A stretch of DNA of 64,000 nucleotides from Campylobacter showae (lineage in GTDB: Bacteria; Campylobacterota; Campylobacteria; Campylobacterales; Campylobacteraceae), in the NCBI RefSeq assembly GCF_004803815.1, contig NZ_CP012544.1, positions 1-64,000 on the forward strand. Direction: 5' to 3'. Positions 10,531 through 19,785 of this stretch are shown here, in pieces. Below the pieces are notes generated by a model, which saw nothing but the letters and a program-made list of their open reading frames with translations, did no database searches and was not told where the DNA came from. Position 1 is the stretch's first letter, and each line of letters starts with the position of its first letter. The position numbers and the translations under genes are program-made.

Positions 10531-11055
10531 ATGACAAAAGTCAAATTTCACGGCGCAGACGTCGCGCTAAAAGGCGAAGAGGTATTTGTAGGTTCGTATG
10601 CGCCAGAGGTCGCGCTAGTCGGGCAGGATCTAGGCGAGTTTAAGGTCGGCGGCAACAACGGCATCGAGATACTAGTCGCAGTGCCGTCGCTAGATACGGG
10701 CGTTTGTGCGACTGAGACGCGTAAATTTAACGAAAAAATGGCAGCGAAACAAGCGATCAAACTAAGCTTGATTTCTATGGATCTGCCGTTTGCGATGGGG
10801 AGATTTTGCTCTACGGAGGGCATCAAAAATTTAAAAGTCGGCAGCGACTTTAGAGCTAGAGAGTTTGGCGAAAAATACGGCATAATCATCGGCGAAGGGC
10901 CGCTTGCGGGGCTTTTAGCTAGAGCCGTTTTCGTTATCAAAGACGGTGTCGTCATCCACAAACAAATCGTCCCAGAGATCACGGACGAGCCGAACTACGA
11001 CGCGGTATTTGACGCGATAAAATCAAGCGGAGGTTGTGGGTGCGGGTGTATGTAA
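10531..11055 (+). CDS. tpx: thiol peroxidase
   Basis: Tpx is an atypical 2-Cys peroxiredoxin that reduces hydroperoxides with thioredoxin. The 174-residue protein has the peroxidatic Cys in PSLDTGVCATE and the resolving Cys in MGRFCSTEG, about 35 residues apart, as expected. The start chosen is the ATG at 10531 behind AAAGGA; an upstream in-frame start at 10486 lies in the promoter region and would add 15 unrelated residues. The C-terminus carries an extra GGCGCGCM tail with three Cys that the family normally lacks. The gene is divergent from the glycyl-radical/nrdG pair. Confidence 0.95.
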   Translation: MTKVKFHGADVALKGEEVFVGSYAPEVALVGQDLGEFKVGGNNGIEILVAVPSLDTGVCATETRKFNEKMAAKQAIKLSLISMDLPFAMGRFCSTEGIKNLKVGSDFRAREFGEKYGIIIGEGPLAGLLARAVFVIKDGVVIHKQIVPEITDEPNYDAVFDAIKSSGGCGCGCM

Positions 11056-11070
11056 GCCGCGAAATTTAAA

Positions 11071-11090
11071 GGCCGCGAGAGCGGTCTTTT
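11071..11090 (+). terminator. rho-independent terminator after tpx
   Basis: GGCCGC-GAGA-GCGGTC forms a 6-bp stem with one G-U pair and a 4-base loop, followed by TTTT, 15 bases after the tpx stop. Confidence 0.75.
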
Positions 11091-11255
11091 CTGCAAAAAT
11101 TATCAAATTTTTACACCTAAATTTGCTTCTCATCTTTTAATATAACGATATCAAATTTTAACTAATATCCATAAAATTAAAATTATTTTTGCCAGCGCCT
11201 GTGAATTAACGGTGTAGAGAGTTTGGTAAAACCAAATATAGAAAAAGCGAGCCAC

Positions 11256-11323
11256 GCTTAAATTTGCTTGGATTTTATGGCAAATTTAAGCACTCACCAG
11301 TAAAATTTAATCTAAATTTTACT
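11256..11323 (-). repeat. two adjacent AT-rich inverted repeats at the nrdA 3' end
   Basis: GCTTAAATTTGC (11256-11267) pairs with GCAAATTTAAGC (11280-11291), a perfect 12-bp stem. AGTAAAATTTA (11299-11309) pairs with TAAATTTTACT (11313-11323), a perfect 11-bp stem with a 3-base loop that includes the nrdA stop codon. Neither has a T-run, so they may be transcript-end stabilising hairpins or weak terminators for nrdA. Confidence 0.6.
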
Positions 11324-13694
11324 GACACCCCTCGCACTCGATTGAGCGATCGGCGACGTTGTTTAGCTTTTCGCTATCCGGGCTTTCGGAGCGTAGATAG
11401 TAGGTCGATTTTAGTCCCAGCTCCCACGCGAGCGTGTAAATTTCGCTCAGATATCCGCCGCTAGCTTTGTCTAGGCTCATGAAAATATTTAGGCTCTGGC
11501 CCTGGTCGATCCACTTTTGGCGGATGGCGCCGGCACGCACGAGTACGCGCTGATCTAGCTCGTAGGCAGGCGTATAGAACTGCCACGTCTCAGGGCTTAG
11601 ATTTGGCACGACGTTTGGTATCATGCCGCTTAGGTTGTGCTCGAACCATTTGCGCTTATACACGGGCTCGATCGTCTGCGTGGTGCCCACGAGTATGCTG
11701 ATGCTTGATGTCGGCGCGATCGCCATCAGATAGCCGTTCCGCATGCCGTCTTTTTTGACTTTTTCGCGTAGTTTGCTCCAGTCGCAGGCATTTTCGTCAA
11801 AGAGCCCGCCTCTGTCGTTTAGAAGCGCTTTGGCGTTTGCGTTTGCCGTATCGATAGGCATCACTCCCCTGCTCCACTTTGAGCCTTCAAAAAGCGGATA
11901 CACGCCCTTTTCTACCGCCAAATTTGAGCTGGCGTAGATGGCGTTGTAACTTATGTTTTCCATCACGCTATCGATCAGCGCTAGGTGCTCGTAGCTGCCC
12001 CATTTCACGCCGCGCTCGGCTAGCATCTGCGCCTCGCCCATGACGCCAAGGCCGATCGAGCGGGAGGCCAGGTTGGTGTGCTTGACCTTTTTGTGCGGGT
12101 AGAAATTTAGATCGATGACGTTATCTAGCATACGTACGGCGATCGGTACGACGCGCTCGATGTCCTCTTTTTTGTTGATTTTGCTTAAATTTATGCTCGC
12201 GAGGTTGCACACGGCGGTTTTGCCCTCGACGCTTTCTTTTTCGACGATGAAAATTTGTTTCCCATCGATGCTATCTAGCGCGCTTAGCTTTTTGGCCTTT
12301 TTGGTTATGCCGCTATCAACCGTGACGTCTTCTTCTTCGTCAAATAGCTGCTCGGAGCCGCCCTCAAACGTGATCTTGATCTTGTAGTAGTTTGGCTGCG
12401 TATTTTGGAAAATTTCGGTGCATAAATTTGAGCTTCTGATGATACCGTCGTGATCGTTTGGATTGGCTTTGTTGGCATTATCTTTAAAGCACAAAAACGG
12501 CATGCCAGATTCAAAATAGCTAGTTAAAATTTTCTTCCACAGCTCTTTTGCCATGACGACGTTTTTTTGGATCTTTTCGTCGTTTTCGTATGCTATGTAG
12601 CGAGCCTCGAACTCATCGCCGTATAGATCGCACAGATCGGCGACCTCTGCCGGGTCAAATAGGCTCCAGCGTGCGTTTTCTTTAACGCGTTTCATGAAAA
12701 GGTCGTTTATCCAAAGCGCTGGAAATAGCTCGTGCGCTCTGCGGCGCTCTTCGCCCGAGTTTTTGCGAAGATCTAGGAAGTCGCTCACGTCCATGTGCCA
12801 CGGCTCTACGTAGACGGCTATCGCGCCCTTTCTCGTGCCTAGCTGATCGACGGCGACGGCGATGTCGTTCGTGACTTTTAGAAACGGGATGATGCCGCCG
12901 GCTGCGTTTTTATGTCCGTCGATGCTGCCGCCCATAGCGCGCACCTTGCACCAGTCCCAGCCGATACCGCCGCCAAATTTGCTAAGTAGCGCCATCTCTT
13001 TGTAGCTATCAAAAATACCCTCGATATTATCGGGCGTACTTCCCACGTAGCAAGAGCTTAGCTGATGGCGCGTCGTGCGGGCGTTTGAGAGCGTCGGAGT
13101 GGCGAGCATGACTTCAAATTTAGATATGAGGTCGTAAAATTTCTTCGCCCAGCCTTGGCAGTCTAGTTCGTTTTGCGCGAGGAACATCGCGATCGCCATA
13201 AACATATGCTGCGGAAGCTCTATCGGCGCGCCGCTGCGGTCTTTGATGAGGTAGCGGTCGTATAGCGTCTTGATGCCTAGATAGGCAAACTGCAAGTCGC
13301 GCTCGGGCCTGATGTAGTCGTTTAGGTCGTCCAGGTCGTATTTTTCTTTTAGTCCAGGGATGACGCGGCCCGCTTTTTCGCCCTTTTGCAGATAGTCGCG
13401 TAGGTGGTTGTAGCCGCTAAAGCCCGTGACCTTGTGATAAAGGTCGTACAGAAATAGCCTCGCCGCGACGAAGGTCCAGTTGGGGCGGTCGATGTCGATC
13501 TTTTCGACGGCTGTTTTGATTAGCGTTTGCTGGATCTCCTCGGTCGTGATCATATCGCGAAATTGAATTTTCGCATCCACCTCAAGCTCGCTTAGGCTCA
13601 CGTTTGCTAGCCCAGCGACCGCCTCGCTTGTGTATTTTTTGATTTTGCTTACGTCAAGCTCTTCCGTGCGCCCGTTTCGTTTTAGTACTTTCAT
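11319..13694 (-). CDS. nrdA: class I ribonucleoside-diphosphate reductase, alpha subunit
   Basis: This subunit carries the active and allosteric sites that convert NDPs to dNDPs. The 791-residue protein starts with an ATP-cone (about 1-90) that controls overall activity, followed by the barrel with the redox Cys in LSSCYVGS, the radical Cys and Glu in SNLCTEI, and the thioredoxin-interacting ECEGC pair at the extreme C-terminus. It overlaps the end of purB by one base (TAATG), so the two are translated in sequence. The partner nrdB is not in the window. This enzyme needs oxygen, which makes the nearby class III elements interesting. Confidence 0.97.
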   Translation of the reverse strand: MKVLKRNGRTEELDVSKIKKYTSEAVAGLANVSLSELEVDAKIQFRDMITTEEIQQTLIKTAVEKIDIDRPNWTFVAARLFLYDLYHKVTGFSGYNHLRDYLQKGEKAGRVIPGLKEKYDLDDLNDYIRPERDLQFAYLGIKTLYDRYLIKDRSGAPIELPQHMFMAIAMFLAQNELDCQGWAKKFYDLISKFEVMLATPTLSNARTTRHQLSSCYVGSTPDNIEGIFDSYKEMALLSKFGGGIGWDWCKVRAMGGSIDGHKNAAGGIIPFLKVTNDIAVAVDQLGTRKGAIAVYVEPWHMDVSDFLDLRKNSGEERRRAHELFPALWINDLFMKRVKENARWSLFDPAEVADLCDLYGDEFEARYIAYENDEKIQKNVVMAKELWKKILTSYFESGMPFLCFKDNANKANPNDHDGIIRSSNLCTEIFQNTQPNYYKIKITFEGGSEQLFDEEEDVTVDSGITKKAKKLSALDSIDGKQIFIVEKESVEGKTAVCNLASINLSKINKKEDIERVVPIAVRMLDNVIDLNFYPHKKVKHTNLASRSIGLGVMGEAQMLAERGVKWGSYEHLALIDSVMENISYNAIYASSNLAVEKGVYPLFEGSKWSRGVMPIDTANANAKALLNDRGGLFDENACDWSKLREKVKKDGMRNGYLMAIAPTSSISILVGTTQTIEPVYKRKWFEHNLSGMIPNVVPNLSPETWQFYTPAYELDQRVLVRAGAIRQKWIDQGQSLNIFMSLDKASGGYLSEIYTLAWELGLKSTYYLRSESPDSEKLNNVADRSIECEGCQ

Positions 13695-15037
13695 TAAATT
13701 TCGCCCTGCTTTCCGAATACTCTCTTAAATATCCCATCCACGTGCCTGGCGTAATACGCATAATCGAAGCACTCTTTGATCTCGGCTTCGCCTAGGCTTG
13801 CGCGTAGCTCCTCGTCGGCGAGCAAATTTTGCAAAAACAGGCTCTCGCCGTTTTCGTTTATCGCCTTTTTGCCCTCTTGCAGATCCGCCCAGACCTTCAT
13901 CGCGTTGCGCTGTACGATCTTGTACGCATCTTCGCGCGAAATCCCGCGCTGCGGAAGCTGTAGAAGCACGCGCTGAGAAAAGACGAGCCCGCCGGTTAAA
14001 TTTAGATTTTTCATCATATTTTCCGGATAAACTACCAAATTTGCGATCAAATTCGTAATGCGCGCAAGCATAAAATCGGCCGTGATGAAGGCGTCCGGCA
14101 GGATAAATCGCTCGACCGAGCTGTGGCTGATGTCGCGTTCGTGCCAGAGCGCGACGTTTTCGAGCGCCGGTGTCACGTATGAGCGCAGCATCCTGCAAAG
14201 GCCGGTGATGTTTTCGCTAAGCACGGGGTTGCGCTTGTGCGGCATCGCGCTGGAGCCCTTTTGACCCGGGCTGAAGTACTCCTCAGCCTCGTAAACTTCC
14301 GTCCTTTGAAAGTGACGCACGGCGACGGCGATCTTTTCGCAGGTGGCGGCTAGGACGGCGATCGCGCTGATGACGTGGGCGTAGCGGTCGCGCTGGATGA
14401 CCTGATTTGACGCGGGAGCCGGTTTTAGACCTAGCTGCTCGCAGGTTAGCTCCTCAAACTCGAGCGGTGCGTGAGCGAAATTTCCCATCGCGCCGCTTAG
14501 TTTGCCGTAGGCGGCGACTTCTTTGGCGTCTTGCAGTAGCTTTAGCGCTCGCGCGACCTCGTCGTACCAGACCGCAAGCACGAGTCCGAAGGTGATCGGT
14601 TCGCCGTGGATACCGTGGCTGCGGCCGACCATCATCGTGTTTTTGTGCTCATGTGCTCTGGTTTTGATCGCGCTCATGAGGCCCTTTACGTCCTCGATAA
14701 TGAGCTCCATGCTGCTTTTGATCTGAAGCGCGACGGCGGTATCGATGCAATCTGAGCTAGTCATGCCGTAGTGCACGAAGCGGCTCTCCTCGCCCAGGCT
14801 CTCGCTCACGCTCGTTAGAAACGCGATCACGTCGTGCTTGGTCGTCTTTTCGATCTCGTCGATGCGCGCTACGTCAAATTTAGCGTTTTTGCAAATTTTC
14901 TCGCAGTCCGCATCGCTGATAAAACCCAGCTTATTCCATGCCTTGACCGCGGCCTTTTCGACCTCCAGCCACGCGCTGTATTTTGCCTGCGTATCCCACT
15001 TCTGCGCCATCTGTTCGCGCGAATATCTCTCTACCAT
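13694..15037 (-). CDS. purB: adenylosuccinate lyase
   Basis: PurB acts twice in purine synthesis, splitting fumarate from SAICAR and from adenylosuccinate. The 447-residue protein carries the fumarase/aspartase superfamily signature GSSAMPHKRNP near residue 265 and the conserved HYGMTSSDC near residue 90. Length and architecture are normal. Its stop overlaps the nrdA start by one base, which links purine and deoxynucleotide synthesis in one operon. The upstream gap of 124 bases separates it from a divergent pseudouridine synthase gene. Confidence 0.97.
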   Translation of the reverse strand: MVERYSREQMAQKWDTQAKYSAWLEVEKAAVKAWNKLGFISDADCEKICKNAKFDVARIDEIEKTTKHDVIAFLTSVSESLGEESRFVHYGMTSSDCIDTAVALQIKSSMELIIEDVKGLMSAIKTRAHEHKNTMMVGRSHGIHGEPITFGLVLAVWYDEVARALKLLQDAKEVAAYGKLSGAMGNFAHAPLEFEELTCEQLGLKPAPASNQVIQRDRYAHVISAIAVLAATCEKIAVAVRHFQRTEVYEAEEYFSPGQKGSSAMPHKRNPVLSENITGLCRMLRSYVTPALENVALWHERDISHSSVERFILPDAFITADFMLARITNLIANLVVYPENMMKNLNLTGGLVFSQRVLLQLPQRGISREDAYKIVQRNAMKVWADLQEGKKAINENGESLFLQNLLADEELRASLGEAEIKECFDYAYYARHVDGIFKRVFGKQGEI

Positions 15038-15161
15038 TTTTAGCCTTTTTTATGCGAATTTTTGTATAATTTTTTTAGGAAAGATTATACAAAAACTGGG
15101 CTGAAAAGGCGGTTAGTATCCGCTAAATTTGCCCTTAAATTTTAGATTTAAAGAGTGAAAA

Positions 15162-16085
15162 TTGCCTTATATTCATAAATTTATCGCGCGTGCCGAAGGG
15201 CAAAAAGCGTATGAAATTTTACTGCAAAACGGTTATAAAATGCGCGAAGTCCAGCGCCTAATCGACAAAGGCAGGCTTACCTGCGACGGCGCGGTTGTCA
15301 GCGAGAAAAATGCTTTGCTAAGCGGTGAAATTTGTCTGATAGATTATGAGACGAATCCGCGCGGTTTACAGCCGATTTTTGAGTGCGATAAATTTGCTGT
15401 TTTTGATAAACCAAGCGGTGTGCTCAGTCACCCAAACGGCAGGCACTGCGAGTACTCGCTAAATGACGAAATTTGGTCGCTCTACGGCCGAGAGGCGTCG
15501 GTCGCACATCGGCTGGACTGTGAAACTAGCGGACTCATCGTCGTGGGTAAAGATAAAAACGCGGTCGTAAATTTGAAAAAACTTTTTGAAAACAGACAGG
15601 TTTATAAAAGTTACGTCGCGCTCGTGTACGGCAAAATAAGCGAAAATTTGCATATCGAAGCGAATATGGATCTAGCAAACGACTATGACGACGTGAAAAT
15701 GCGAATGCGAATTTGCGAGGACGGCAAAGGCGCTGTGACGGAGATTTTGCCGATAGAGTATTTTGCCGATATCGATGCGACTCTGGTGCGAGCCGTACCG
15801 CTCACAGGCAGACAGCATCAAATTCGTTTGCATTTGTTCCACGTGGAACATAAGATTTTAGGTGAACCGCTATATGGTCTCTCGCGACTGCAAATCGAGA
15901 AAATTTTAGATAAAGAGATGAACGAAGCCGAGCGAATTTTGATAACAGGCGCACCGAGGTTGCTACTACATTCGGATGAAATTTGCTTTAAATTTGATGG
16001 CGTAGAGTACAAAATAAAATCAAAATTTGACGCTAGAAACGAGTTTTACAAGCTCGTAAAAATCAAAATAAAAGACAAGCGATGA
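15162..16085 (+). CDS. RluA-family pseudouridine synthase
   Basis: The protein isomerises uridine to pseudouridine in RNA. The 307 residues contain an N-terminal S4-like segment (about 15-60) and a catalytic domain with HRLDCETSG, whose Asp119 is the nucleophile, and a later RQHQIR motif. The start is TTG at 15162, the only plausible start before the S4-like region. Which RNA position is modified cannot be read from sequence. It overlaps the following gene by 4 bases (ATGA). Confidence 0.88.
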   Translation: MPYIHKFIARAEGQKAYEILLQNGYKMREVQRLIDKGRLTCDGAVVSEKNALLSGEICLIDYETNPRGLQPIFECDKFAVFDKPSGVLSHPNGRHCEYSLNDEIWSLYGREASVAHRLDCETSGLIVVGKDKNAVVNLKKLFENRQVYKSYVALVYGKISENLHIEANMDLANDYDDVKMRMRICEDGKGAVTEILPIEYFADIDATLVRAVPLTGRQHQIRLHLFHVEHKILGEPLYGLSRLQIEKILDKEMNEAERILITGAPRLLLHSDEICFKFDGVEYKIKSKFDARNEFYKLVKIKIKDKR

Positions 16086-16675
16086 AGTTAGACATCAAGC
16101 AATTAAAATCAGAATTTGAAAGCGAGCTAAATACGCAAAATTGGTTTAAAAATATCGGCAATCACTCGCTAGATACCGATAAAAATTTCGCTCCGTTTTG
16201 CGTCAAATTTGCAAAATTTGAGCAGTTATCAAAGCTACTAAAGTCAAACGAGTGGAGCGATATCGATCTTGATATTTTTGCCGAAATTTGCTGTTTTAGT
16301 GATCAAATTTTACGGCAGTACTCGCTGACGGATGAGCTCGCAGGCGCGGCTCGGGAGATTTTGTCAGTTAAAAAAGATCATCTGATCCAAGATATCCGGG
16401 CACATGACTTACCGGCTGAAACTTATGATTATTCGGTGCTTCCGATTGTTTTGCGCGCATTTCAAGAGTACGGCATACGTAAAATTTGCCCGAATTTCCG
16501 CATTGATTTCAATACAAATTTGCTAAAAATATTAAATTTAGGCTACCTTCCTTGCGGTTGGAAGCATAATGCGCCAAAGCTCCGGCAGGCTTATAATCCG
16601 ATTACCTTTGTGGGCGATAGCGTAAGGCAGCGGGATAAATTTAGCTACGGCGACGGAGTGTTGTATGTTTATTAA
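16082..16675 (+). CDS. hypothetical protein
   Basis: This 197-residue soluble protein has no signal peptide or membrane helix. It overlaps the preceding pseudouridine synthase gene by 4 bases and is probably made with it. I see no catalytic motif. The C-terminal region (LGYLPCGWKHNAP) is the most distinctive segment and may help a database search. No function is proposed. Confidence 0.7.
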   Translation: MKLDIKQLKSEFESELNTQNWFKNIGNHSLDTDKNFAPFCVKFAKFEQLSKLLKSNEWSDIDLDIFAEICCFSDQILRQYSLTDELAGAAREILSVKKDHLIQDIRAHDLPAETYDYSVLPIVLRAFQEYGIRKICPNFRIDFNTNLLKILNLGYLPCGWKHNAPKLRQAYNPITFVGDSVRQRDKFSYGDGVLYVY

Positions 16676-16724
16676 AAAATAGAATTTAACCATAATTAAT
16701 AAAATCTAGGATTTTACTCTAGCG

Positions 16725-17054
16725 CTATTGTGTTATAAATTTTCTACTGATTTGCCTCATAGTTTGAAAATAATCGCCGAATTTTTTCTCGACTTTTTTG
16801 AAGTTTTTTATCTTATATACATCTTTTTTGTCGCGATGACAGAGGATCAGATAGGTCGTAAAGTGTAAAATATCTAAAATTTCGGCCCTTAAATTTTTAT
16901 CTTCTATCTCGGTTTCTAGGCAGACTTTTAGGATTTTCTTAAAAACTTTCTTATCGAAATAGCAAAAATCATAGAGCAAAACGAAAAACGAGTTATCGTT
17001 ATTTCTATCTATTTGCTCATACAAGAATGCTATATCATCGGTCGCGTTTGTCAT
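16725..17054 (-). CDS. hypothetical acidic/helical protein
   Basis: This 109-residue cytoplasmic protein is rich in Asp, Lys and Phe, with no recognised motif. Its start codon lies inside the end of a 34-residue membrane-peptide gene (20-base overlap in another frame), which itself overlaps rlmN by 4 bases. Translation is therefore probably coupled to rlmN. It ends 49 bases from the convergent gene to its left. No function is proposed. Confidence 0.6.
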   Translation of the reverse strand: MTNATDDIAFLYEQIDRNNDNSFFVLLYDFCYFDKKVFKKILKVCLETEIEDKNLRAEILDILHFTTYLILCHRDKKDVYKIKNFKKVEKKFGDYFQTMRQISRKFITQ

Positions 17055-17139
17055 AAAAAGCCGTTTTTATAATTAGTCCAAGCCCGATAAAAACCACAAC
17101 GCAAACGAAAACTATCTGGGATATATCAAGTAGCGTCAT
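17035..17139 (-). CDS. 34-residue single-span membrane peptide
   Basis: The ATG at 17139 overlaps the rlmN stop (ATGA), and the frame runs to TGA at 17035-17037. The product has a short polar N-terminus, a hydrophobic segment of about 20 residues ([16 protein letters not shown]) and a basic end (YDKRDR), which predicts one membrane helix with an inward positive C-terminus. I recall a small hydrophobic protein gene next to rlmN in C. jejuni as well, which would argue that it is real. Function unknown. Confidence 0.6.
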   Translation of the reverse strand: MTLLDISQIVFVCVVVFIGLGLIIKTAFYDKRDR

Positions 17140-18227
17140 TTTGCCGTCTTGGCTAGCGTTTTGCCGCTCATTTGGTTGTCGCGCTCTTTTAGTTGACCGC
17201 ACGCCGCGCTGATGTCAAGGCCCTTGCTCTGTCTGATAGTGCAGGTCACGCCGTGATCGCGCAGATATGTCTGAAACGCCTCCATATCGGCCGTGTTCGG
17301 GCGTCCGTATTCGCTGCCTTCGTGCGGATTAAAGTAGATCAAATTTACCTTTGCTTTGATGCCGTGCAGCAGCGAAACGAGCTTTTTAGCATCTTTTATA
17401 CCGTCGTTCATGTCTTTTATGACGAGATACTCAAACATCACTCGCTTGCGCATATCGATCGGAAAACCCCTCACCGCCTCCATAACGGACTCGATTTTGT
17501 AGGCGTTATTTATAGGCATTAGCTTGCTGCGAAGCTCGTTAGTAACGGCGTGCAAAGATATTGCTAACAGCACGCCCAGATCCATCTCGCCGAGCTTTTT
17601 TATCTGGCTACCCAGCCCGCTCGTACTAACGGTCTGGCGGCGCGGCGTGATAGCTAACCCATCGTTTTCTTTTAAAATTTTTATGGCTTTACTAACGTTT
17701 TCTAGGTTGTCCAGTGGCTCGCCCATACCCATATATACGACGTTTACGCGGCGTTCGTAGGGGATTTTGTTTTCTCTTTTTATACATAAAATTTGCCCTA
17801 CAATCTCGCCCGGCGTTAGGTTTCTCGTTAGTCCGCTCTTGCCCGTTAGACAAAACGAACAGCCCATACGACAGCCTACCTGGGAGCTAACGCAGATCGT
17901 ATAACGAGCATGGCGTGTTACCTCGCCGTTTTCGTCGTTTAGCTCCTCTTTCATCGGTAGCAGTACGCTTTCGATACGCAGCCCGTCTTTAAGCTCGAAA
18001 AGATACTTTATAGAGCCATCGGCGCTACGTTCAAATTTGACGCACTTTAGCGGATCAAGGTAAAACTCCTGGACCAAATTTGCGCGCAGATCCTTCGGCA
18101 AATTTAGCATTTCATCAAAACTAGTTGCGTTTTTTTTGTATAGCCACTCAAAAATTTGCTTCGCGCGAAACGGCGGTGAGAGCTGATCTTTTAGCTCATC
18201 TAATGTAAAATCAAGCAAATTTTTCAA
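17136..18227 (-). CDS. rlmN: 23S rRNA A2503 / tRNA A37 C2-methyltransferase (radical SAM)
   Basis: RlmN methylates C2 of A2503 in 23S rRNA and of A37 in some tRNAs. The 363-residue protein has the radical SAM cluster motif CRMGCSFC at residues 119-126 (CX3CX2C), the GMGEPL SAM-binding segment, and the mechanistic Cys in AACGQL at about residue 343. Length is normal. It overlaps the upstream nucleosidase-like gene by 4 bases and the downstream membrane peptide by 4 bases. Confidence 0.96.
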   Translation of the reverse strand: MKNLLDFTLDELKDQLSPPFRAKQIFEWLYKKNATSFDEMLNLPKDLRANLVQEFYLDPLKCVKFERSADGSIKYLFELKDGLRIESVLLPMKEELNDENGEVTRHARYTICVSSQVGCRMGCSFCLTGKSGLTRNLTPGEIVGQILCIKRENKIPYERRVNVVYMGMGEPLDNLENVSKAIKILKENDGLAITPRRQTVSTSGLGSQIKKLGEMDLGVLLAISLHAVTNELRSKLMPINNAYKIESVMEAVRGFPIDMRKRVMFEYLVIKDMNDGIKDAKKLVSLLHGIKAKVNLIYFNPHEGSEYGRPNTADMEAFQTYLRDHGVTCTIRQSKGLDISAACGQLKERDNQMSGKTLAKTAK

Positions 18228-18889
18228 ATGATTTCCTTTTGTTTTAAGTATTTTTCAAGCTCTTTTTTTGCTTGCTCGTGGTTTTTGATAAAGTCTGCGT
18301 GTGCGTTTTTGTCACAGAAATTCGTCGCAACGAATATACCGTAAGCGGGGATTTGGAATTTTTGCGCGACTTTGAGGACGGCAAAAAATTCCATATTTTC
18401 TAAAAAATATCCGCAATCAAAAAGCTCATGAGCCAAATTTTGATCGGTCGTGATAAAATTTGAAGAATTTACCTTGCATGTTCCACGTGGAACAACAGAA
18501 GCGATTTCACTTTCTATCGGCGAATAACTCTTGTTTTCTAGGCTTGAAATTTCGATATTTGCCGCAGACGAGCTCTCGTAAATTTCAAAAACTTCACCGT
18601 CTTTGTAAAGTCCTGCCGAGCCTATAAAAATGATTTCACTCGGCAGCGCATTTAAAATTTTATCCGGATTTTGTGCGGATTTCGCGCTTTGCAAAATAGG
18701 TGAATCAATCAAATTTAGCCTCTCGTCAAGCTGCTGATTAGCCGTCAAATTTTGCTCGTATTTACCGCAACCATCAACCATAGCTCGCTTTTGTAAAAGC
18801 GCCGTCAAATTTATGCTCATATCTACTAGCCCGACTCCCATAGGTAGCGTGAAAGGAAATATCTCGTTTCGTCCTGCTGAGATAATCAT
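18224..18889 (-). CDS. nucleoside phosphorylase-superfamily protein
   Basis: This 221-residue protein resembles the PNP/MTA-nucleosidase fold in two places: the FIGSAGLY segment near residue 90 and the [13 protein letters not shown] segment near residue 165, which aligns with the substrate-binding MEGAA of that superfamily. The usual catalytic Asp of the ISD motif appears shifted (ATNFCD). It is shorter than typical family members and may act on a different nucleoside or be inactive. It lies between hisF (37-base gap) and rlmN (4-base overlap). Confidence 0.6.
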   Translation of the reverse strand: MIISAGRNEIFPFTLPMGVGLVDMSINLTALLQKRAMVDGCGKYEQNLTANQQLDERLNLIDSPILQSAKSAQNPDKILNALPSEIIFIGSAGLYKDGEVFEIYESSSAANIEISSLENKSYSPIESEIASVVPRGTCKVNSSNFITTDQNLAHELFDCGYFLENMEFFAVLKVAQKFQIPAYGIFVATNFCDKNAHADFIKNHEQAKKELEKYLKQKEII

Positions 18890-18926
18890 ACCCTGCCCTT
18901 TTGCGCGCTAAATTTGAGCTCAAATT

Positions 18927-19682
18927 TCACAGTCTGACCTCGATGCCGTTTTGTCTGAGGTATGTTTTAAGCGCCTTAATCTCGATCTCTCTAAAGTGAA
19001 AGATCGACGCCGCTAGGCATGCGTCCGCGCCCGCTAAAAATGCGTCCTTAAAGTGCTCCATTTTGCCCGCACCGCCGCTTGCGATCACGGGGATATCAAG
19101 CTCGCTAAAAATCCGCGTTAAATTTAGCTCAAAGCCGTTTTTAACGCCGTCGCAGTCCATCGACGTGAGTAAAATTTCACCCGCACCGCGCTCCTGCGCC
19201 TCTTTCGCCCAAGCAAGCGCGTCCCTGTCGGTATCTAGCCTACCGCCGTTTATAAAAACCCTATAACTCTCGCCCGTTTTCTTCGCATCGATTGCGACTA
19301 CGATGCACTGCGAGCCGAATTTATTCGCCGCTTCGTCTATCAAATTTGGATTTTTTATCGCGGCGGAGTTGAGGCTTATTTTGTCGCAGCCGACGTTTAG
19401 CAGGCGCGAGATATCGTCGATCGTGCGTATGCCGCCGCCTACTGTTAGCGGGATAAAAAGCTCGCGCGCGACCCGCTCTACGACATCCACGATCGTATCG
19501 CGCTCAAGGTGTGACGCCGTGATATCGAGGAAGCACAGTTCATCCGCGCCCTCCTCATTGTAGCGTTTGGCTATCTCGACCGGATCGCCCGCGTCCACTA
19601 GACCTACGAAATTTACGCCCTTTACCACGCGTCCGTCTTTGACGTCTAGGCACGGGATTATGCGTTTTGCAAAATGATTCAT
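18927..19682 (-). CDS. hisF: imidazole glycerol phosphate synthase, cyclase subunit
   Basis: HisF closes the imidazole ring in histidine synthesis using ammonia passed from HisH. The 251-residue (beta-alpha)8 barrel has both catalytic Asp motifs: [12 protein letters not shown] near the N-terminus and VVAIDAKK near residue 130. Length is standard. It is the first gene of a minus-strand run (hisF, nucleosidase-like, rlmN), with the divergent rsmA starting 103 bases upstream. No other his gene is present here. Confidence 0.97.
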   Translation of the reverse strand: MNHFAKRIIPCLDVKDGRVVKGVNFVGLVDAGDPVEIAKRYNEEGADELCFLDITASHLERDTIVDVVERVARELFIPLTVGGGIRTIDDISRLLNVGCDKISLNSAAIKNPNLIDEAANKFGSQCIVVAIDAKKTGESYRVFINGGRLDTDRDALAWAKEAQERGAGEILLTSMDCDGVKNGFELNLTRIFSELDIPVIASGGAGKMEHFKDAFLAGADACLAASIFHFREIEIKALKTYLRQNGIEVRL

Positions 19683-19785
19683 CGCTCTTCTTTAGCTAAA
19701 ATTTTGCTTTATTTTAGCTAAATTTGACTTATCTAATCATTACATAAGATATTTTTGGGTAAAATCGGCGAAATTTAGGAAAAAA

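Noticed and set aside
13725-14198. Minus-strand 157-codon frame inside purB
   Set aside because: It is a frame-shadow of purB, very rich in Arg and Ala, with no independent signal.
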